In this document: piece after piece, positions 51,054 through 59,524 of the stretch
Position numbering within the stretch: position 1 is the first letter of the stretch
How the letters are laid out: the number at the start of each line of letters is the position of its first letter
From: Halomonas sp. HL-93
GTDB taxonomy: Bacteria; Pseudomonadota; Gammaproteobacteria; Pseudomonadales; Halomonadaceae
Reading direction: 5' to 3'
Length of the DNA: 64,000 nucleotides
NCBI RefSeq assembly: GCF_900086985.1
Contig: NZ_LT593974.1
Location: 1,240,001 to 1,304,000, forward strand
Notes under the pieces: generated by a model
Database searches by the model: none
Seen by the model: only the letters and a program-made list of their open reading frames with translations
Told to the model about the DNA's origin: nothing
Program-made: the position numbers and the translations under genes

Positions 51054-51266
51054 CTATTTTTTTGCCGCCCCCTCATCCATATACGCTCGCATCAACTTAT
51101 CCCAACGCGTCGTATAACACGGGCTGCGGTGGGCACACCGTAGGTGCCAGGGGCCGTTCTTTTCCGATATCCCCAGTCTAACCGCTTCCTTTCCCATCTT
51201 CTCGTTCAGCGTATCCATGGTGGCCATGAGCTTGTACCCGAGCTGGCGTTCTTCTCGGGTATCCAT
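51054..51266 (-). pseudogene. umuC: umuC 3' fragment (DNA polymerase V subunit)
   Basis: About 70 codons match the end of UmuC-type Y-family polymerases: K-L-M-A-T-M-D-T-L-N-E-K-M-G, then A-V-R-L-G, and R-S-P-C-Y-T-T-R-W-D-K-L. The catalytic palm and fingers are missing; upstream sequence is unrelated. Phages and islands often carry umuDC, so this is a further remnant of mobile DNA. The fragment runs opposite to the two-gene module. Confidence 0.8.
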
Positions 51267-51479
51267 CAGGCTGCTTCGCTGCAAGCATAAATGACACTTT
51301 TTGCAACGCTGGGGGTGTCGCTTTGAAAGACGCGGGATGATTACCTACTCGCCAGAAGGATGCGGCAACGGCCCCTGATATCAGGGGCAATCTCACTGGA
51401 TGAAAAGAGGTGCTCAATGGCTAATTTCACGAGGACGAACTTAAGCCTGGATCACTATACCTGCGACGTCACCCCATCT

Positions 51480-52349
51480 TCAGTAGCACCCGGGTTTAGA
51501 GTCAGAAATAACTTTATCGTGTTTTACCACCAGTTGCTCGGCATAGGCTGACGGTGTCAGCCCTCCAAGACTCTTCTTCGGTCTTTCTTCGTTGTACTCC
51601 CGCCGCCATGCCTCGATGACAGCCTGGGCGTGTTGAAGGCTGGTGAACCAATGCTCATTTAGGCATTCATCTCGAAAGCGCCCATTGAACGATTCGATGT
51701 AGGCGTTTTGGTTGGGTTTTCCAGGTTCGATTAAAAACAGGGCAACGCCACGTAGATGCGCCCATGACAGCATGGCGCGCCCACAGAACTCCTTTCCATT
51801 ATCCGTACGAATGGCGCTCGGTAGGCCACGTTGTAGGGCCAGGTGATCCAGAATACGTGTTAAAAACAGTCCGCTAATGGCACGTTCAGGCACGATCGCC
51901 ACGGCTTCATGGGTGGCGTCATCGACAACCGTGAGGCTCTTTATCACTCGTCCGTCTGCCGTCCGGTCAAACACAAAATCCATTGACCAGACCTGATTGG
52001 CAGCCCCAGGGCGACCAAGTGGCTTTCGCTCAGACATGGGAACCTTCTTGCGCTTGCGACGCTTCACCTGCAAGCGAGCTTCCGCATACAGACGCTCAAC
52101 ACGCTTGTGATTGACCGGTTCTCCGGCCTGACGCAGCTTCAGGTAGATCATGCCAGCGCCATAGCGGCGATGCCGGTGTGCCAAGGCAACAATGCGTTCA
52201 CGCAATGTCTCATTGCGGTCAGGGGCCGGCTGGTAGCGCAATGCACTGGCACTCATACGAATGACACGGAGCGCTCTGCGCTCACTCAGGCCACGTGACA
52301 CCATAAAGCGCACCACGTCTCGGCGTGCCGGGGCGCTCACCACTTTTTT
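51480..52349 (-). CDS. IS3-family transposase OrfB (integrase catalytic domain)
   Basis: About 290 residues translated by -1 frameshifting from orfA. HTH_21-like N-terminus ([17 protein letters not shown]) leads to the rve catalytic core with the DDE residues: [16 protein letters not shown], and [11 protein letters not shown]. The protein cuts and joins IS ends. The frame is intact to the stop at 51480-51482, 18 bases inside the left IS end. Confidence 0.92.
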   Translation of the reverse strand, partial: KKVVSAPARRDVVRFMVSRGLSERRALRVIRMSASALRYQPAPDRNETLRERIVALAHRHRRYGAGMIYLKLRQAGEPVNHKRVERLYAEARLQVKRRKRKKVPMSERKPLGRPGAANQVWSMDFVFDRTADGRVIKSLTVVDDATHEAVAIVPERAISGLFLTRILDHLALQRGLPSAIRTDNGKEFCGRAMLSWAHLRGVALFLIEPGKPNQNAYIESFNGRFRDECLNEHWFTSLQHAQAVIEAWRREYNEERPKKSLGGLTPSAYAEQLVVKHDKVISDSKPGCY

Positions 52350-52600
52350 CTCAGCGCCTCGCGAGTGACCTCCATTTCCAGTAGCGACTCTGCGAGCAGC
52401 TTTTTCAAGCGTCCATTTTCGGCTTCGAGTTCTTTGAGTCGCTTGGCATCGGGGACGCTCATGCCGCCAAACTTGCTCCGCCATAGATAGTAACTGGCTT
52501 CTGAGAAACCGTGCCGACGGCATAGCTCTTTGATGGGCAGCCCCGCTTCGGCTTCGCCCAGGAAACCAATGATCTGTTCTTCGCTGAAACGCTTCTTCAT
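52337..52600 (-). CDS. IS3-family transposase OrfA
   Basis: This 87-residue HTH_8 protein opens [14 protein letters not shown] and has [15 protein letters not shown] near residue 30 as helix-turn-helix. A leucine-zipper-like helix ([16 protein letters not shown]) follows. These motifs are of the IS407-like branch. Its end overlaps orfB. The ATG is at 52600; a TTG two codons earlier is ignored. Confidence 0.92.
   Translation of the reverse strand: MKKRFSEEQIIGFLGEAEAGLPIKELCRRHGFSEASYYLWRSKFGGMSVPDAKRLKELEAENGRLKKLLAESLLEMEVTREALRKKW
52343..52349 (-). promoter_or_regulatory. Programmed -1 frameshift site in IS3 element
   Basis: On the minus strand AAAAAAG (A6G) lies in the orfA-orfB overlap, the standard slippery heptamer of IS3-family elements that yields the OrfAB fusion transposase. 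Confidence 0.8.
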
Positions 52601-52668
52601 GTCCAATCTCCTTACCCATAGGATCGGACTCTAAAGTGTAGCGCTACTCAATCAGGGGGTGATGTCGT

Positions 52669-52833
52669 AACCGCCAGCAGGGTTACGAAGTGCTTTATAT
52701 GTTGAATACGGTCCTTTCGGCGTCAGCGCCCATCACTGCGCTACATAAGGGCGAGCTATTAATTCGTGATGAGCTGCCGAGTGATACACGCCAACAGTTG
52801 GATGTGAAGAAATGGCTAGAGGCTCGTCTATAA
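52669..52833 (+). pseudogene. C-terminal remnant of an IS-interrupted frame
   Basis: Right of the IS an open frame codes for about 54 residues (R-Q-Q-G-Y-E-V-L-Y-M-L-N-T-V-L-S..., ending D-V-K-K-W-L-E-A-R-L). Joining the sequence across the IS (one ACC copy) extends this frame leftwards through H-E-D-E-L-K-P-G-S-L-Y to an upstream stop near 51420. It therefore appears to be an old coding sequence, already shortened before the IS arrived. No family is recognised. Confidence 0.35.
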
Positions 52834-53189
52834 ATTGTTGAAATATCGATAGCAAATGCCCAAAGAAACCTCTTTCCTGGCCATCGGTTGGCCGGGGAAG
52901 GGCGGATGACATGAACGTTTAAGCCCGTAGATTTCTCCTCGCACCTCCCATCTTCACCTGTACACCTTATGTTTGGCCATGTTCCCTATGATTTAGCGTA
53001 TGGATACCCTCTGTCGTTCGCCAAGGGGTGGCATTGGTGTGGGGCTTTTGGCGGCTTAGCTGAGCGATGACGTCTGAGTGAGGTTGGCACTGTAGGGAAC
53101 AGCAATCCTTTCCTTAATCAGCGGCTTATTTCACTGTGCATGGGGCGGGGGAGTGATAAGCTGGCGGCTATGGTGGTCGAGGAGCGGAT
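52834..53189. other. Intergenic stretch between island and lipoprotein gene
   Basis: About 355 bases with no credible coding frame on either strand. A GGCCATCGGTTGGCC hairpin near 52881 lacks a T-run. No promoter of good quality was found before the lipoprotein gene. Confidence 0.5.
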
Positions 53190-53798
53190 ATGCATAAGTT
53201 GAAAACAGGGTTTTTGCTAATAATAGTTGGCATTGCGTTATCCACCATGACGCTGCTTGTCGGCTGCAGCGATTCCGAGGAGCAGCCCCGTGAGGCGGAA
53301 AATGCCGCGGCCGAGCAGGAGGAAGCAGCAAGCCGTGAGGCGCAAGAGCAACGCGAAGCCGCTGAAGAGAAAGAGCCGCTAGACGTGCGTATCCTGGTGT
53401 CGGCGTCGATCGGTTCGGACCGTCGCTTGCAGGTCGAGGGCGAGAGCAACCTGCCTGATGGTGCTCAGGTGCAAGTCATTGTCGAGCGTGAGCTCAGTCG
53501 TGTTCGCTGGCGGGAGCGAGTCGATATACAGCAGGGGCAGTTTGTCGCAGGGCCGTTTGGCCCCGGCAGTGGTTTGCCAGACGGGGGCTATAGCGTCAGC
53601 GTGGAGCTGTCCGAAGCCACCGTTCAGCCTGAATCTGTACAGCAACGCATTGGTGAAAAAGGTGAATATCTGGCAGGTGAGTTGGTCACTCAATCCCGCC
53701 ACGGCCTAGGTCAGATTGCCGTCTACACCACACGCTTTATGGTGGGCAATGAACCTAGGCAGTCACGGGGTAACGCGGAGTTACTCCAAACGCCTTGA
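53190..53798 (+). CDS. Predicted lipoprotein with acidic linker
   Basis: The 202-residue precursor has a hydrophobic signal sequence and lipobox L-V-G-C (Cys26). A strongly charged, alanine/glutamate-rich segment (about residues 28-62) and a folded domain (about 65-195) with alternating beta pattern follow (V-R-I-L-V-S-A-S-I, Q-V-Q-V-I-V-E-R-E-L, G-Y-S-V-S-V-E-L). The domain looks like a small beta-sandwich. No family is recognised. The charged linker is similar in style to that of the RND adaptor lipoprotein. It faces the XRE regulator gene across 10 bases. Confidence 0.8.
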   Translation: MHKLKTGFLLIIVGIALSTMTLLVGCSDSEEQPREAENAAAEQEEAASREAQEQREAAEEKEPLDVRILVSASIGSDRRLQVEGESNLPDGAQVQVIVERELSRVRWRERVDIQQGQFVAGPFGPGSGLPDGGYSVSVELSEATVQPESVQQRIGEKGEYLAGELVTQSRHGLGQIAVYTTRFMVGNEPRQSRGNAELLQTP

Positions 53799-53808
53799 AA
53801 GGCACCCG

Positions 53809-54333
53809 CTAGGCTGAACGCCAGTGGGCTAACAATACCGCTTGGATTGTGGCTTCGCTTGTCGCTTTGCTTAACTGTTTAAGCTGCAGTTTGCCGTCTT
53901 GCTCTACCAGGTAAAGGCCTGCTTTATGAAATACATGGGTGGGGCCGAGCAGCAATAAATCGCCTGGCTTTGCAGGCGCAAAATCAGTCTCAGGTCCTGG
54001 CGTGACCATCATGCAGGGGGCTTTCCAGTTGGCCTTAAGCGGTAAATGTTCGGGTACAGTCATTGCCGTTGACTGCACTTGCTCCCAGGGGAGCGGGCCT
54101 TCATGGCTAAGAGTCAGCAGAAGTGGGGCGCTGTCGCCCTCAAGTAACGTGGCCAGTGAGCAGTCCAAGGCTTCAGCCAACGCCACTAACCGCTCGTGGC
54201 CAATTTGCTTAATCGCCCCAGACTCCCAATAAGAAATGGTGACATCTGATACGCCAACTTTACGTGCAAGGGCAGCTTTGTTGAGCTTGGCCCGAAGCCG
54301 CAGTTGCTTGATACGTGAGCCTAGCGATTCCAT
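53809..54333 (-). CDS. XRE-family transcriptional regulator
   Basis: The 174-residue protein has an N-terminal Cro/CI-type helix-turn-helix (about residues 6-65: I-K-Q-L-R-L-R-A-K-L-N-K-A-A-L-A-R-K-V-G-V-S-D-V-T-I-S-Y-W-E-S-G). The C-terminal region has a LexA-like beta pattern (A-K-P-G-D-L-L-L-L-G near residue 121, G-L-Y-L-V-E-Q-D-G-K-L near 139). The Ser-Lys pair of self-cleaving repressors is not evident (A-P-C-M-M replaces the serine motif). It could be a domesticated phage-type repressor. Target genes unknown. Confidence 0.85.
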   Translation of the reverse strand: MESLGSRIKQLRLRAKLNKAALARKVGVSDVTISYWESGAIKQIGHERLVALAEALDCSLATLLEGDSAPLLLTLSHEGPLPWEQVQSTAMTVPEHLPLKANWKAPCMMVTPGPETDFAPAKPGDLLLLGPTHVFHKAGLYLVEQDGKLQLKQLSKATSEATIQAVLLAHWRSA

Positions 54334-54572
54334 TTCGTTATCCTGTTGTTGAGCAAGGTCGCTCGTTAAAAATTGTCCATCAAAACGATGGCGTTAAAAA
54401 AATGCTCTCACCTGAAAATGAGACTTGAATTCACATAGTCAGCTTTACGATATATTAAGCGATTGTGCAATAACGCGCATCCGTTGCCAGACAACGGTGA
54501 TTTAACTGACTTGTGACGCTTTCCCACGGAAGTCGTTCCCTAGGTGATGGTGCTGGTTAACCTTAGGGTGCG

Positions 54573-54578
54573 TATAAT
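54573..54578 (+). promoter_or_regulatory. -10 element of gltX promoter
   Basis: A perfect TATAAT at 54573-54578, 34 bases before the gltX start, has only a weak -35 (GTGCTG at 17-base spacing). The rest of the 280-base gap to the XRE gene holds AT-rich sequence with a second possible -10 (TATATT at 54451). Confidence 0.4.
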
Positions 54579-54611
54579 ATCGCCACGCTTTATTGCCAAA
54601 AGGACGTTCCC

Positions 54612-56090
54612 ATGACCGTACGTACCCGTATTGCGCCATCGCCAACGGGAGATCCCCACGTTGGTACCGCGTATATTGCGCTGTTCAATCTATGCTTCGC
54701 GCGTCAGCACGGCGGCCAATTTATCCTGCGTATCGAAGACACCGACCGCGTGCGCTCTACGCCCGAGTCGGAGCAGATGATTCTTGATTCGCTGCGCTGG
54801 TTGGGCCTTGAGTGGGATGAAGGCCCCGATGTGGGTGGCCCGCACGGTCCGTATCGGCAAAGCGAGCGTGGCGATATTTATGCGCAATACGCTCAGCAAC
54901 TACTGGATGCCGGACATGCGTTCAAATGCTATCGCACCAGCGAGGAACTGGATGAGTTGCGTGAAGCACGCAAAGCTGCGGGTATGCAGCTGGCGCTAAA
55001 GCCGGCTGACTTGGCCCTGGATGAAGCTGAAGCAACGCGCCGTGCCCAGGAAAACTGGCCCTATGTGGTACGCATGAAGGTACCCATTGATGGCGTGTGT
55101 GTAGTGAGCGACATGCTGCGTGGCCGCATTGAAGTGGAATGGGCGCAGGTCGACGCTCAGATTTTGCTGAAATCTGACGGCATGCCCACCTATCATCTGG
55201 CCAACGTGGTCGATGATCATCTGATGGGCATTACCCATGTGCTGCGGGGGGAGGAGTGGATCAATTCCGCGCCCAAGCACCAGTTGCTTTACGAGTATTT
55301 TGGTTGGGACATGCCGCAGCTTTGCCATATGCCGCTGTTGCGCAACCCGGATAAGTCGAAGCTGTCAAAGCGTAAAAATCCGACGTCGATTAATTATTAT
55401 CGCCGCATGGGTTTCTTGCCCCAGGCGGTAACCAACTACCTGGGCCGTATGGGTTGGTCGATGCCCGACGAGCGCGAAAAATTCAGTCTTTCAGAAATGA
55501 TGGCAGCGTTCGATGTTCAGCGCGTTTCGCTGGGCGGGCCGGTGTTCGATCTGGAAAAGCTGACCTGGTTGAACGGAGTTTATATCCGTGAAGATCTGGA
55601 TGATGACGGGTTATTGAAGGCATTGCGTGAGTGGGCCTTTAATGAGGACTACGTAAAGCAGATTCTGCCGCAGATTCGCCCCCGTATCGAAACGCTTGCT
55701 CAGGCGACGCCATTAGCGGGGCATTTCTTCTCCGGGTTGCCCGAACTGAAAGAGCAGGACTTCGACAGCGTCAAGCTTGAAAAAGACGACTTGGTGAAAC
55801 TATTGCAATTCCTGGTCTGGCGTTTTGAGGCGGTGCCAGCGTGGCACAAAGAGGCGTTGCTCGAAGAAGTGAAAATACTGGCTGCACACTTTGATTTAAA
55901 AATGAAGGCGTTCCTGGCACCCGTGTTTATCGCGATTACCGGAAGTAGTACCAGTACCTCAGTGATGGATGCGATGGCGATTCTAGGCTCAGACGTTACT
56001 CGTGCCAGGTTGCGCCATGCAATTGAGGTGCTGGGCGGCGTTTCCAAGAAGCAGGCGAAGCGCTTTGAAAAAGAGTTCCGTGTACTCTGA
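54612..56090 (+). CDS. gltX: Glutamate-tRNA ligase
   Basis: This 492-residue class I aminoacyl-tRNA synthetase has the HIGH-equivalent motif [12 protein letters not shown] (residues 9-20), R-I-E-D-T-D-R near 41, and the KMSKS-equivalent K-L-S-K-R-K near 252. A C-terminal helical anticodon-binding domain follows. It charges tRNA-Glu, whose gene lies 216 bases downstream, and the enzyme is essential. AGGACG lies before the ATG. A rho-independent terminator follows. Confidence 0.96.
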   Translation: MTVRTRIAPSPTGDPHVGTAYIALFNLCFARQHGGQFILRIEDTDRVRSTPESEQMILDSLRWLGLEWDEGPDVGGPHGPYRQSERGDIYAQYAQQLLDAGHAFKCYRTSEELDELREARKAAGMQLALKPADLALDEAEATRRAQENWPYVVRMKVPIDGVCVVSDMLRGRIEVEWAQVDAQILLKSDGMPTYHLANVVDDHLMGITHVLRGEEWINSAPKHQLLYEYFGWDMPQLCHMPLLRNPDKSKLSKRKNPTSINYYRRMGFLPQAVTNYLGRMGWSMPDEREKFSLSEMMAAFDVQRVSLGGPVFDLEKLTWLNGVYIREDLDDDGLLKALREWAFNEDYVKQILPQIRPRIETLAQATPLAGHFFSGLPELKEQDFDSVKLEKDDLVKLLQFLVWRFEAVPAWHKEALLEEVKILAAHFDLKMKAFLAPVFIAITGSSTSTSVMDAMAILGSDVTRARLRHAIEVLGGVSKKQAKRFEKEFRVL

Positions 56091-56102
56091 CGGTAGGTAA
56101 AC

Positions 56103-56137
56103 CGCCCAACAAAGCAGCGATAAAATTTGGGCGTTTT
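56103..56137 (+). terminator. Terminator of gltX
   Basis: CGCCCAA pairs with TTGGGCG around a 17-base loop, and TTTT follows. It separates gltX from the tRNA promoter. Confidence 0.7.
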
Positions 56138-56142
56138 CCTGG

Positions 56143-56171
56143 TTGACGAAGGCGAGCGTAATCAGTAATAT
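56143..56171 (+). promoter_or_regulatory. Promoter of the tRNA operon
   Basis: TTGACG (56143-56148), 17 bases, TAATAT (56166-56171). The GC-rich discriminator CGCCCG just after it is typical of stringently controlled stable-RNA promoters. The mature tRNA-Ala starts 22 bases downstream. Confidence 0.75.
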
Positions 56172-56192
56172 ACGCCCGTCTTCGCGACAAGT

Positions 56193-56268
56193 GGGGCCTT
56201 AGCTCAGCTGGGAGAGCGCAACACTGGCAGTGTTGAGGTCAGCGGTTCGATCCCGCTAGGCTCCACCA
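56193..56268 (+). tRNA. tRNA-Ala (GGC)
   Basis: A complete 76-base cloverleaf. Acceptor GGGGCCT pairs with AGGCTCC (one G-T), the anticodon stem CAACA/TGTTG encloses loop CTGGCAG with anticodon GGC, the T-arm has GGTTCGATCC, and CCA is encoded. Confidence 0.96.
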
Positions 56269-56305
56269 TTATTGACTTCGTCATAACGCGAAGCGCGTAT
56301 GAAAC

Positions 56306-56381
56306 GTCCCATTCGTCTAGTGGTCTAGGACACCGCCCTTTCACGGCGGTAACAGGGGTTCGAACCCCCTATGGGACGCCA
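56306..56381 (+). tRNA. tRNA-Glu (TTC)
   Basis: A complete 76-base cloverleaf. Acceptor GTCCCAT pairs with ATGGGAC, the anticodon stem CCGCC/GGCGG encloses loop CTTTCAC with anticodon TTC, the T-loop is GTTCGAA, and it ends GCCA. It is cotranscribed with tRNA-Ala (37-base gap) next to its own synthetase gene. Confidence 0.96.
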
Positions 56382-56699
56382 TCATTTTTTCGTATCACCC
56401 CTTCCTTTTTGCCTGCGTTATAAAGCTCATTTTATGTGCTTTGCAGCAACGGTGTCTGCTCGTTTTACAACCCTCATTATATGCTGAAAATACGCCGATT
56501 TAGCATATTTTGTACTTGACTTGTCCACTTTTACGCTTTTGTGAGACAGGTTGTGCACAACCCCGCGGGCTTTTGTCTCTAACCTATTGTTTTGCCATTA
56601 TCTCTTTAAAAACAACAGGTTATATTAGGTTAAAAAATGACCAATTTAAGTCTTCCCCACTGATCATGGCGATTGTGGGACGTTTTCTAGTGGTTGTGA
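56382..56699. other. Intergenic region after tRNA-Glu
   Basis: No credible coding frame. Notable elements: a perfect 14-bp palindrome GGTTGTGCACAACC (56549-56562), AACCT/AGGTTA words repeated three times (about 56581, 56624, 56633), and a DnaA-box-like TTGTCCACT at 56521-56529. A T-run right after tRNA-Glu (56386-56391) may help end its transcript. Confidence 0.5.
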
Positions 56700-56734
56700 A
56701 CAGGGTTATCCACAGATAGTGTGGAAAACCCTGT
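56700..56734. repeat. Hairpin carrying a consensus DnaA box
   Basis: Arms ACAGGGTT-AT-CCACA and TGTGG-AA-AACCCTGT pair around GATAG (13 pairs). The left arm contains a perfect DnaA box TTATCCACA (56706-56714) and the right arm its one-mismatch counterpart TTTTCCACA on the other strand. No T-run is present. Confidence 0.65.
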
Positions 56735-56766
56735 CGGGGTAAAAAGGTAGGTGGAAAGTCAAGCAT

Positions 56767-57648
56767 CTATTGCGCTTTGCGCAGACGTTTTAGTAGCGAT
56801 GAGGTATCCCATCGGCCGCCACCAAGACGCTGCACATCGGCGTAAAACTGATCTACCAGTGCAGTGACTGGAAGAGTGGCGTCGAAGTGACGTGCCTGGG
56901 CTAAACAGATAGCAAGATCCTTGCGCATCCAGTCCACTGCAAAGCCGTGTTGATATTCATCGGCAATCATCGTTTTATGACGATTTTCCATTTGCCATGA
57001 ACCAGCAGCCCCTTTGGATACCACGTCGATCACCTGTTGTTGATCGAGTCCAGCCTGTTCGGCAAAATGCAGGCCTTCAGCCAGCCCCTGTACTAACCCT
57101 GCAATGCAGATCTGGTTGACCATTTTGGTTAGCTGCCCACTGCTGGCGCTGCCCATCAGCGTCACGGCACGGGCATAGTGATCAAGAGTCGGTGCTACCG
57201 TATCGAAGTGCGCTTGCTGGCCGCCGCACATAATGGTGAGGGCGCCGTTTTCTGCACCCTGTTGGCCGCCGGAGACGGGCGCGTCAATAAAGGCGATGTC
57301 TTGCTTGCGGCAGGCGGCATCGAGTTCCAGAGCAAGGTCAGCCGAGGCGGTGGTGTGATCCACCAGGAAGCTGCCGCTGCCCATGGTGTGAAGCACGCCG
57401 TTTTCCCCGGTTGTCACTTCTCTTACATCGTTATCATTGCCAACGCACACCAATACAAGGTCAGCGCCTGCAGCGGCTTCGCGAGGCGTGGCGTGAGCGC
57501 TTCCGCCATATTCGTTTACCCAGGCGTCAGCCTTGCTGGCGGTTCGGTTGTAAACCCGGGTGGCAAGGCCTTGCTTGGCAAGATGGCCCGCCATGGGGTA
57601 GCCCATAACACCTAAGCCGATAAATGCGACGGTCTTAATCGTAGCCAT
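56767..57648 (-). CDS. NAD(P)-dependent beta-hydroxyacid dehydrogenase (HIBADH/GarR family)
   Basis: The 293-residue protein has the N-terminal Rossmann motif F-I-G-L-G-V-M-G-Y-P-M-A (residues 9-20), N-R-T near 34, the substrate motif F-I-D-A-P-V-S-G-G near 120-128 and the catalytic lysine in G-Q-L-T-K-M-V-N-Q near 170. Family enzymes oxidise 3-hydroxyisobutyrate or reduce tartronate semialdehyde; the family also includes glyoxylate/succinic-semialdehyde reductases. N-R-T suggests NADP use. Substrate not assignable. Confidence 0.9.
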   Translation of the reverse strand: MATIKTVAFIGLGVMGYPMAGHLAKQGLATRVYNRTASKADAWVNEYGGSAHATPREAAAGADLVLVCVGNDNDVREVTTGENGVLHTMGSGSFLVDHTTASADLALELDAACRKQDIAFIDAPVSGGQQGAENGALTIMCGGQQAHFDTVAPTLDHYARAVTLMGSASSGQLTKMVNQICIAGLVQGLAEGLHFAEQAGLDQQQVIDVVSKGAAGSWQMENRHKTMIADEYQHGFAVDWMRKDLAICLAQARHFDATLPVTALVDQFYADVQRLGGGRWDTSSLLKRLRKAQ

Positions 57649-57696
57649 ACATCACCTGACGTTGTCGTGTTTTAAAGTGGCAATGGCAAAAACGCA

Positions 57697-57720
57697 AAAG
57701 GCCACCCAGAGGCGGCCTTT
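57697..57720 (-). terminator. Terminator of gltA
   Basis: AAAGGCC and GGCCTTT arms with additional CC/GG pairing form a hairpin. On the minus strand it is followed by TTGCGTTTTT. Confidence 0.7.
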
Positions 57721-57750
57721 AGATGCTCGTTTCACCGTGCGAAGCGCGAC

Positions 57751-59037
57751 TTATTTAGTCGGGTAGTCGCGTTGGTCGTGGCCAATGTAAAGCTGGCGAG
57801 GGCGACCGATTTTGTAGCTTTCGCTGAGCATTTCGTGCCAGTGAGAAATCCAACCAATAGTGCGTGATACCGCAAAAATCACGGTGAACATATTGGTTGG
57901 GACGCCCATAGCCTTCAAGATAATACCTGAATAGAAATCAACATTCGGGTACAGCTTGCGCTCGATGAAGTATTCGTCTTCAAGGGCAATCTGTTCCAGG
58001 CGCTTGGCGATTTTAAGCTGTGGATCGTTGGCCATGCCCAGTTCGTTGAGAACTTCGTCGCAGGTTTCTTTCATAACCTTGGCGCGCGGATCGAAGTTGC
58101 GATACACGCGGTGACCGAAGCCCATCAGCTTGAACGGGTCGTCTTTATCCTTGGCCTTGTCGATAAAGCGCTGGATGTTCTCTTCGGAGTCTTCACCGAT
58201 TTCGTCGAGCATCGCCAGAACGGCTTCGTTGGCGCCGCCGTGTGCTGGGCCCCAGAGGGCGGCAATGCCCGCGCTGATACAGGCGAACGGGTTGGCACCG
58301 GTTGAGCCCGCCAGGCGCACGGTAGATGTGGACGCGTTCTGCTCGTGATCCGCATGCAGCATAAAGATGCGATCCATGGCCTTGGCGTACACCGGGTTGA
58401 TTTTGTACTCCTCGCACGGGTTGCTGAACATCATGTAGAGGAAGTTCTCTGCATAGCTCAGGTCGTTGCGCGGGTAGTTGAACGGCTGGCCCACATTATA
58501 TTTGTGCGACATTGCCGCGATGGTCGGCATCTTGGCGATCAGGCGAATCGCGCTGATCACGCGGTCTTCTTCTTTGGTGATGTCCATGTGGTCATGGTAG
58601 AACGCCGCAAGGCCACCTACCACGCCGCACAGAATCGACATCGGGTGCGCATCGCGGCGGAACCCTTTGAAGAAGTTGTTGATTTGGTCGTGAACCATGG
58701 TGTGGTTGCGAATCCGCGATTCAAAATCCGCGTACTGCTCGTCGTTGGGTAGCTCACCAAATAGCAGGGTATAGCAAACCTCAACGAAATTAGACTCTTT
58801 GGCCAGTTGATCAATGGGGTAGCCGCGGTGCAGCAACACGCCCTTGCCGCCATCAATATAGGTAATGGCAGATTGGCACGAAGAGGTGGCCATAAAGCCG
58901 GGGTCGTAGGTGAACAGGCCTTCGGCACCTAAGCCGCGTACGTCGATAACGTCGGGGCCAAGTGAGCCGGAGTACATCGGCAGTTCGATCGTTTTGTCTA
59001 GACCGTCTACCGTTAATGTTGCTTTCCTGTCAGCCAT
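57751..59037 (-). CDS. gltA: Citrate synthase, type II
   Basis: The 428-residue enzyme has the type II (NADH-sensitive hexameric) N-terminal domain. The catalytic residues are in D-H-E-Q-N-A-S-T near 267, G-F-G-H-R-V-Y near 307 and a downstream aspartate near 364. It condenses acetyl-CoA and oxaloacetate. AGGAGG lies 5 bases before the ATG. It is divergent from sdhCDAB across a 487-base region, the usual gammaproteobacterial layout. Confidence 0.96.
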   Translation of the reverse strand: MADRKATLTVDGLDKTIELPMYSGSLGPDVIDVRGLGAEGLFTYDPGFMATSSCQSAITYIDGGKGVLLHRGYPIDQLAKESNFVEVCYTLLFGELPNDEQYADFESRIRNHTMVHDQINNFFKGFRRDAHPMSILCGVVGGLAAFYHDHMDITKEEDRVISAIRLIAKMPTIAAMSHKYNVGQPFNYPRNDLSYAENFLYMMFSNPCEEYKINPVYAKAMDRIFMLHADHEQNASTSTVRLAGSTGANPFACISAGIAALWGPAHGGANEAVLAMLDEIGEDSEENIQRFIDKAKDKDDPFKLMGFGHRVYRNFDPRAKVMKETCDEVLNELGMANDPQLKIAKRLEQIALEDEYFIERKLYPNVDFYSGIILKAMGVPTNMFTVIFAVSRTIGWISHWHEMLSESYKIGRPRQLYIGHDQRDYPTK

Positions 59038-59112
59038 GCTGGCCTCCTTTCGAGTTCGGGTTGGGACGTAAAGTCGGTGTTGCGCATACCGCGCCGGCGA
59101 AAAGGCCTGCCC

Positions 59113-59140
59113 ACTATAGAAGCGTGCGTCATTTTGTCAA
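59113..59140 (-). promoter_or_regulatory. Promoter of gltA
   Basis: On the minus strand TTGACA (59135-59140), 16 bases, TATAGT (59113-59118). This predicts a leader of about 70 bases. Confidence 0.65.
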
Positions 59141-59364
59141 TTAGCCCTACCGCTAGGTATGCTTGTACGATGCTTGTTATCTTGGTTGATGTTTGTCCAT
59201 GGTTGAGGTGCCGCTTTGCGCAGCTAATAGTGTCGTTAGGGTTAATACGTTAACCTGCTTACGAACGTGCTGGTTATCGACACTATAACCATGCTGCGAT
59301 GCAAAATCGACTCACAAGATGGGGTTTTTTCTAGCACAATGGTCGAGTAAAACCTTAGTTCGGT
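59141..59364. other. Central part of the gltA-sdhC regulatory region
   Basis: No coding frame. Sequence between the two divergent promoters; probable site of common regulation of TCA genes. A run of six T bases occurs at 59325-59330. No operator could be named. Confidence 0.5.
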
Positions 59365-59393
59365 TTGTCAGCAGGGGCTAAGCTTCTTATAAT
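59365..59393 (+). promoter_or_regulatory. Promoter of the sdhCDAB operon
   Basis: TTGTCA (59365-59370), exactly 17 bases, then a perfect TATAAT (59388-59393). The leader to sdhC is about 125 bases and strongly structured. Confidence 0.7.
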
Positions 59394-59410
59394 CTTCGGC
59401 GCGCGACCGG

Positions 59411-59503
59411 CAGGCAGGTGGTCGTGCCTGACTTGGCAACGGCCGAGCCCCTTCCAGTAATCACTGCCCGCTCGGGCTTCGCCCGACCTGTCGCAGAGCG
59501 GGC
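59411..59503 (+). other. Structured sdhC leader
   Basis: Three hairpins are visible: CAGGCA/TGCCTG (59411-59430); a compact TCGGGC/GCCCGA (59472-59486); and a longer-range GCCCGCTC/GAGCGGGC (59466-59503) that shares two bases with it. The last ends 21 bases before the GTG start, so it could affect ribosome access. Confidence 0.5.
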
Positions 59504-59524
59504 CAATAAGAGTGTGTATAAGCC

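Larger units (their letters stand above)
51462..52669 (-). mobile_element. IS3-family insertion sequence
   Basis: The element is 1208 bp. Its ends form imperfect inverted repeats over about 45 bp (left TGCGACGTCACCCC, right end complement TACGACATCACCCC, both continuing to GTAGC and TTTAGAGTC). It is flanked by the trinucleotide ACC on both sides (51459-51461 and 52670-52672), a likely 3-bp target duplication. It carries orfA and orfB on the minus strand joined by a slippery A6G site. Both frames look complete, so it may be active. It interrupts an already unrecognisable sequence. Confidence 0.85.

Noticed and set aside
51360..51551. 63-codon frame running into the IS left end
   Set aside because: It crosses the IS boundary; joining the flanks without the IS gives an early stop in this frame.
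56382..56766. Chromosomal origin of replication
   Set aside because: Only one perfect DnaA box and no neighbouring dnaA, gidA or rpmH genes; the usual origin context is missing.
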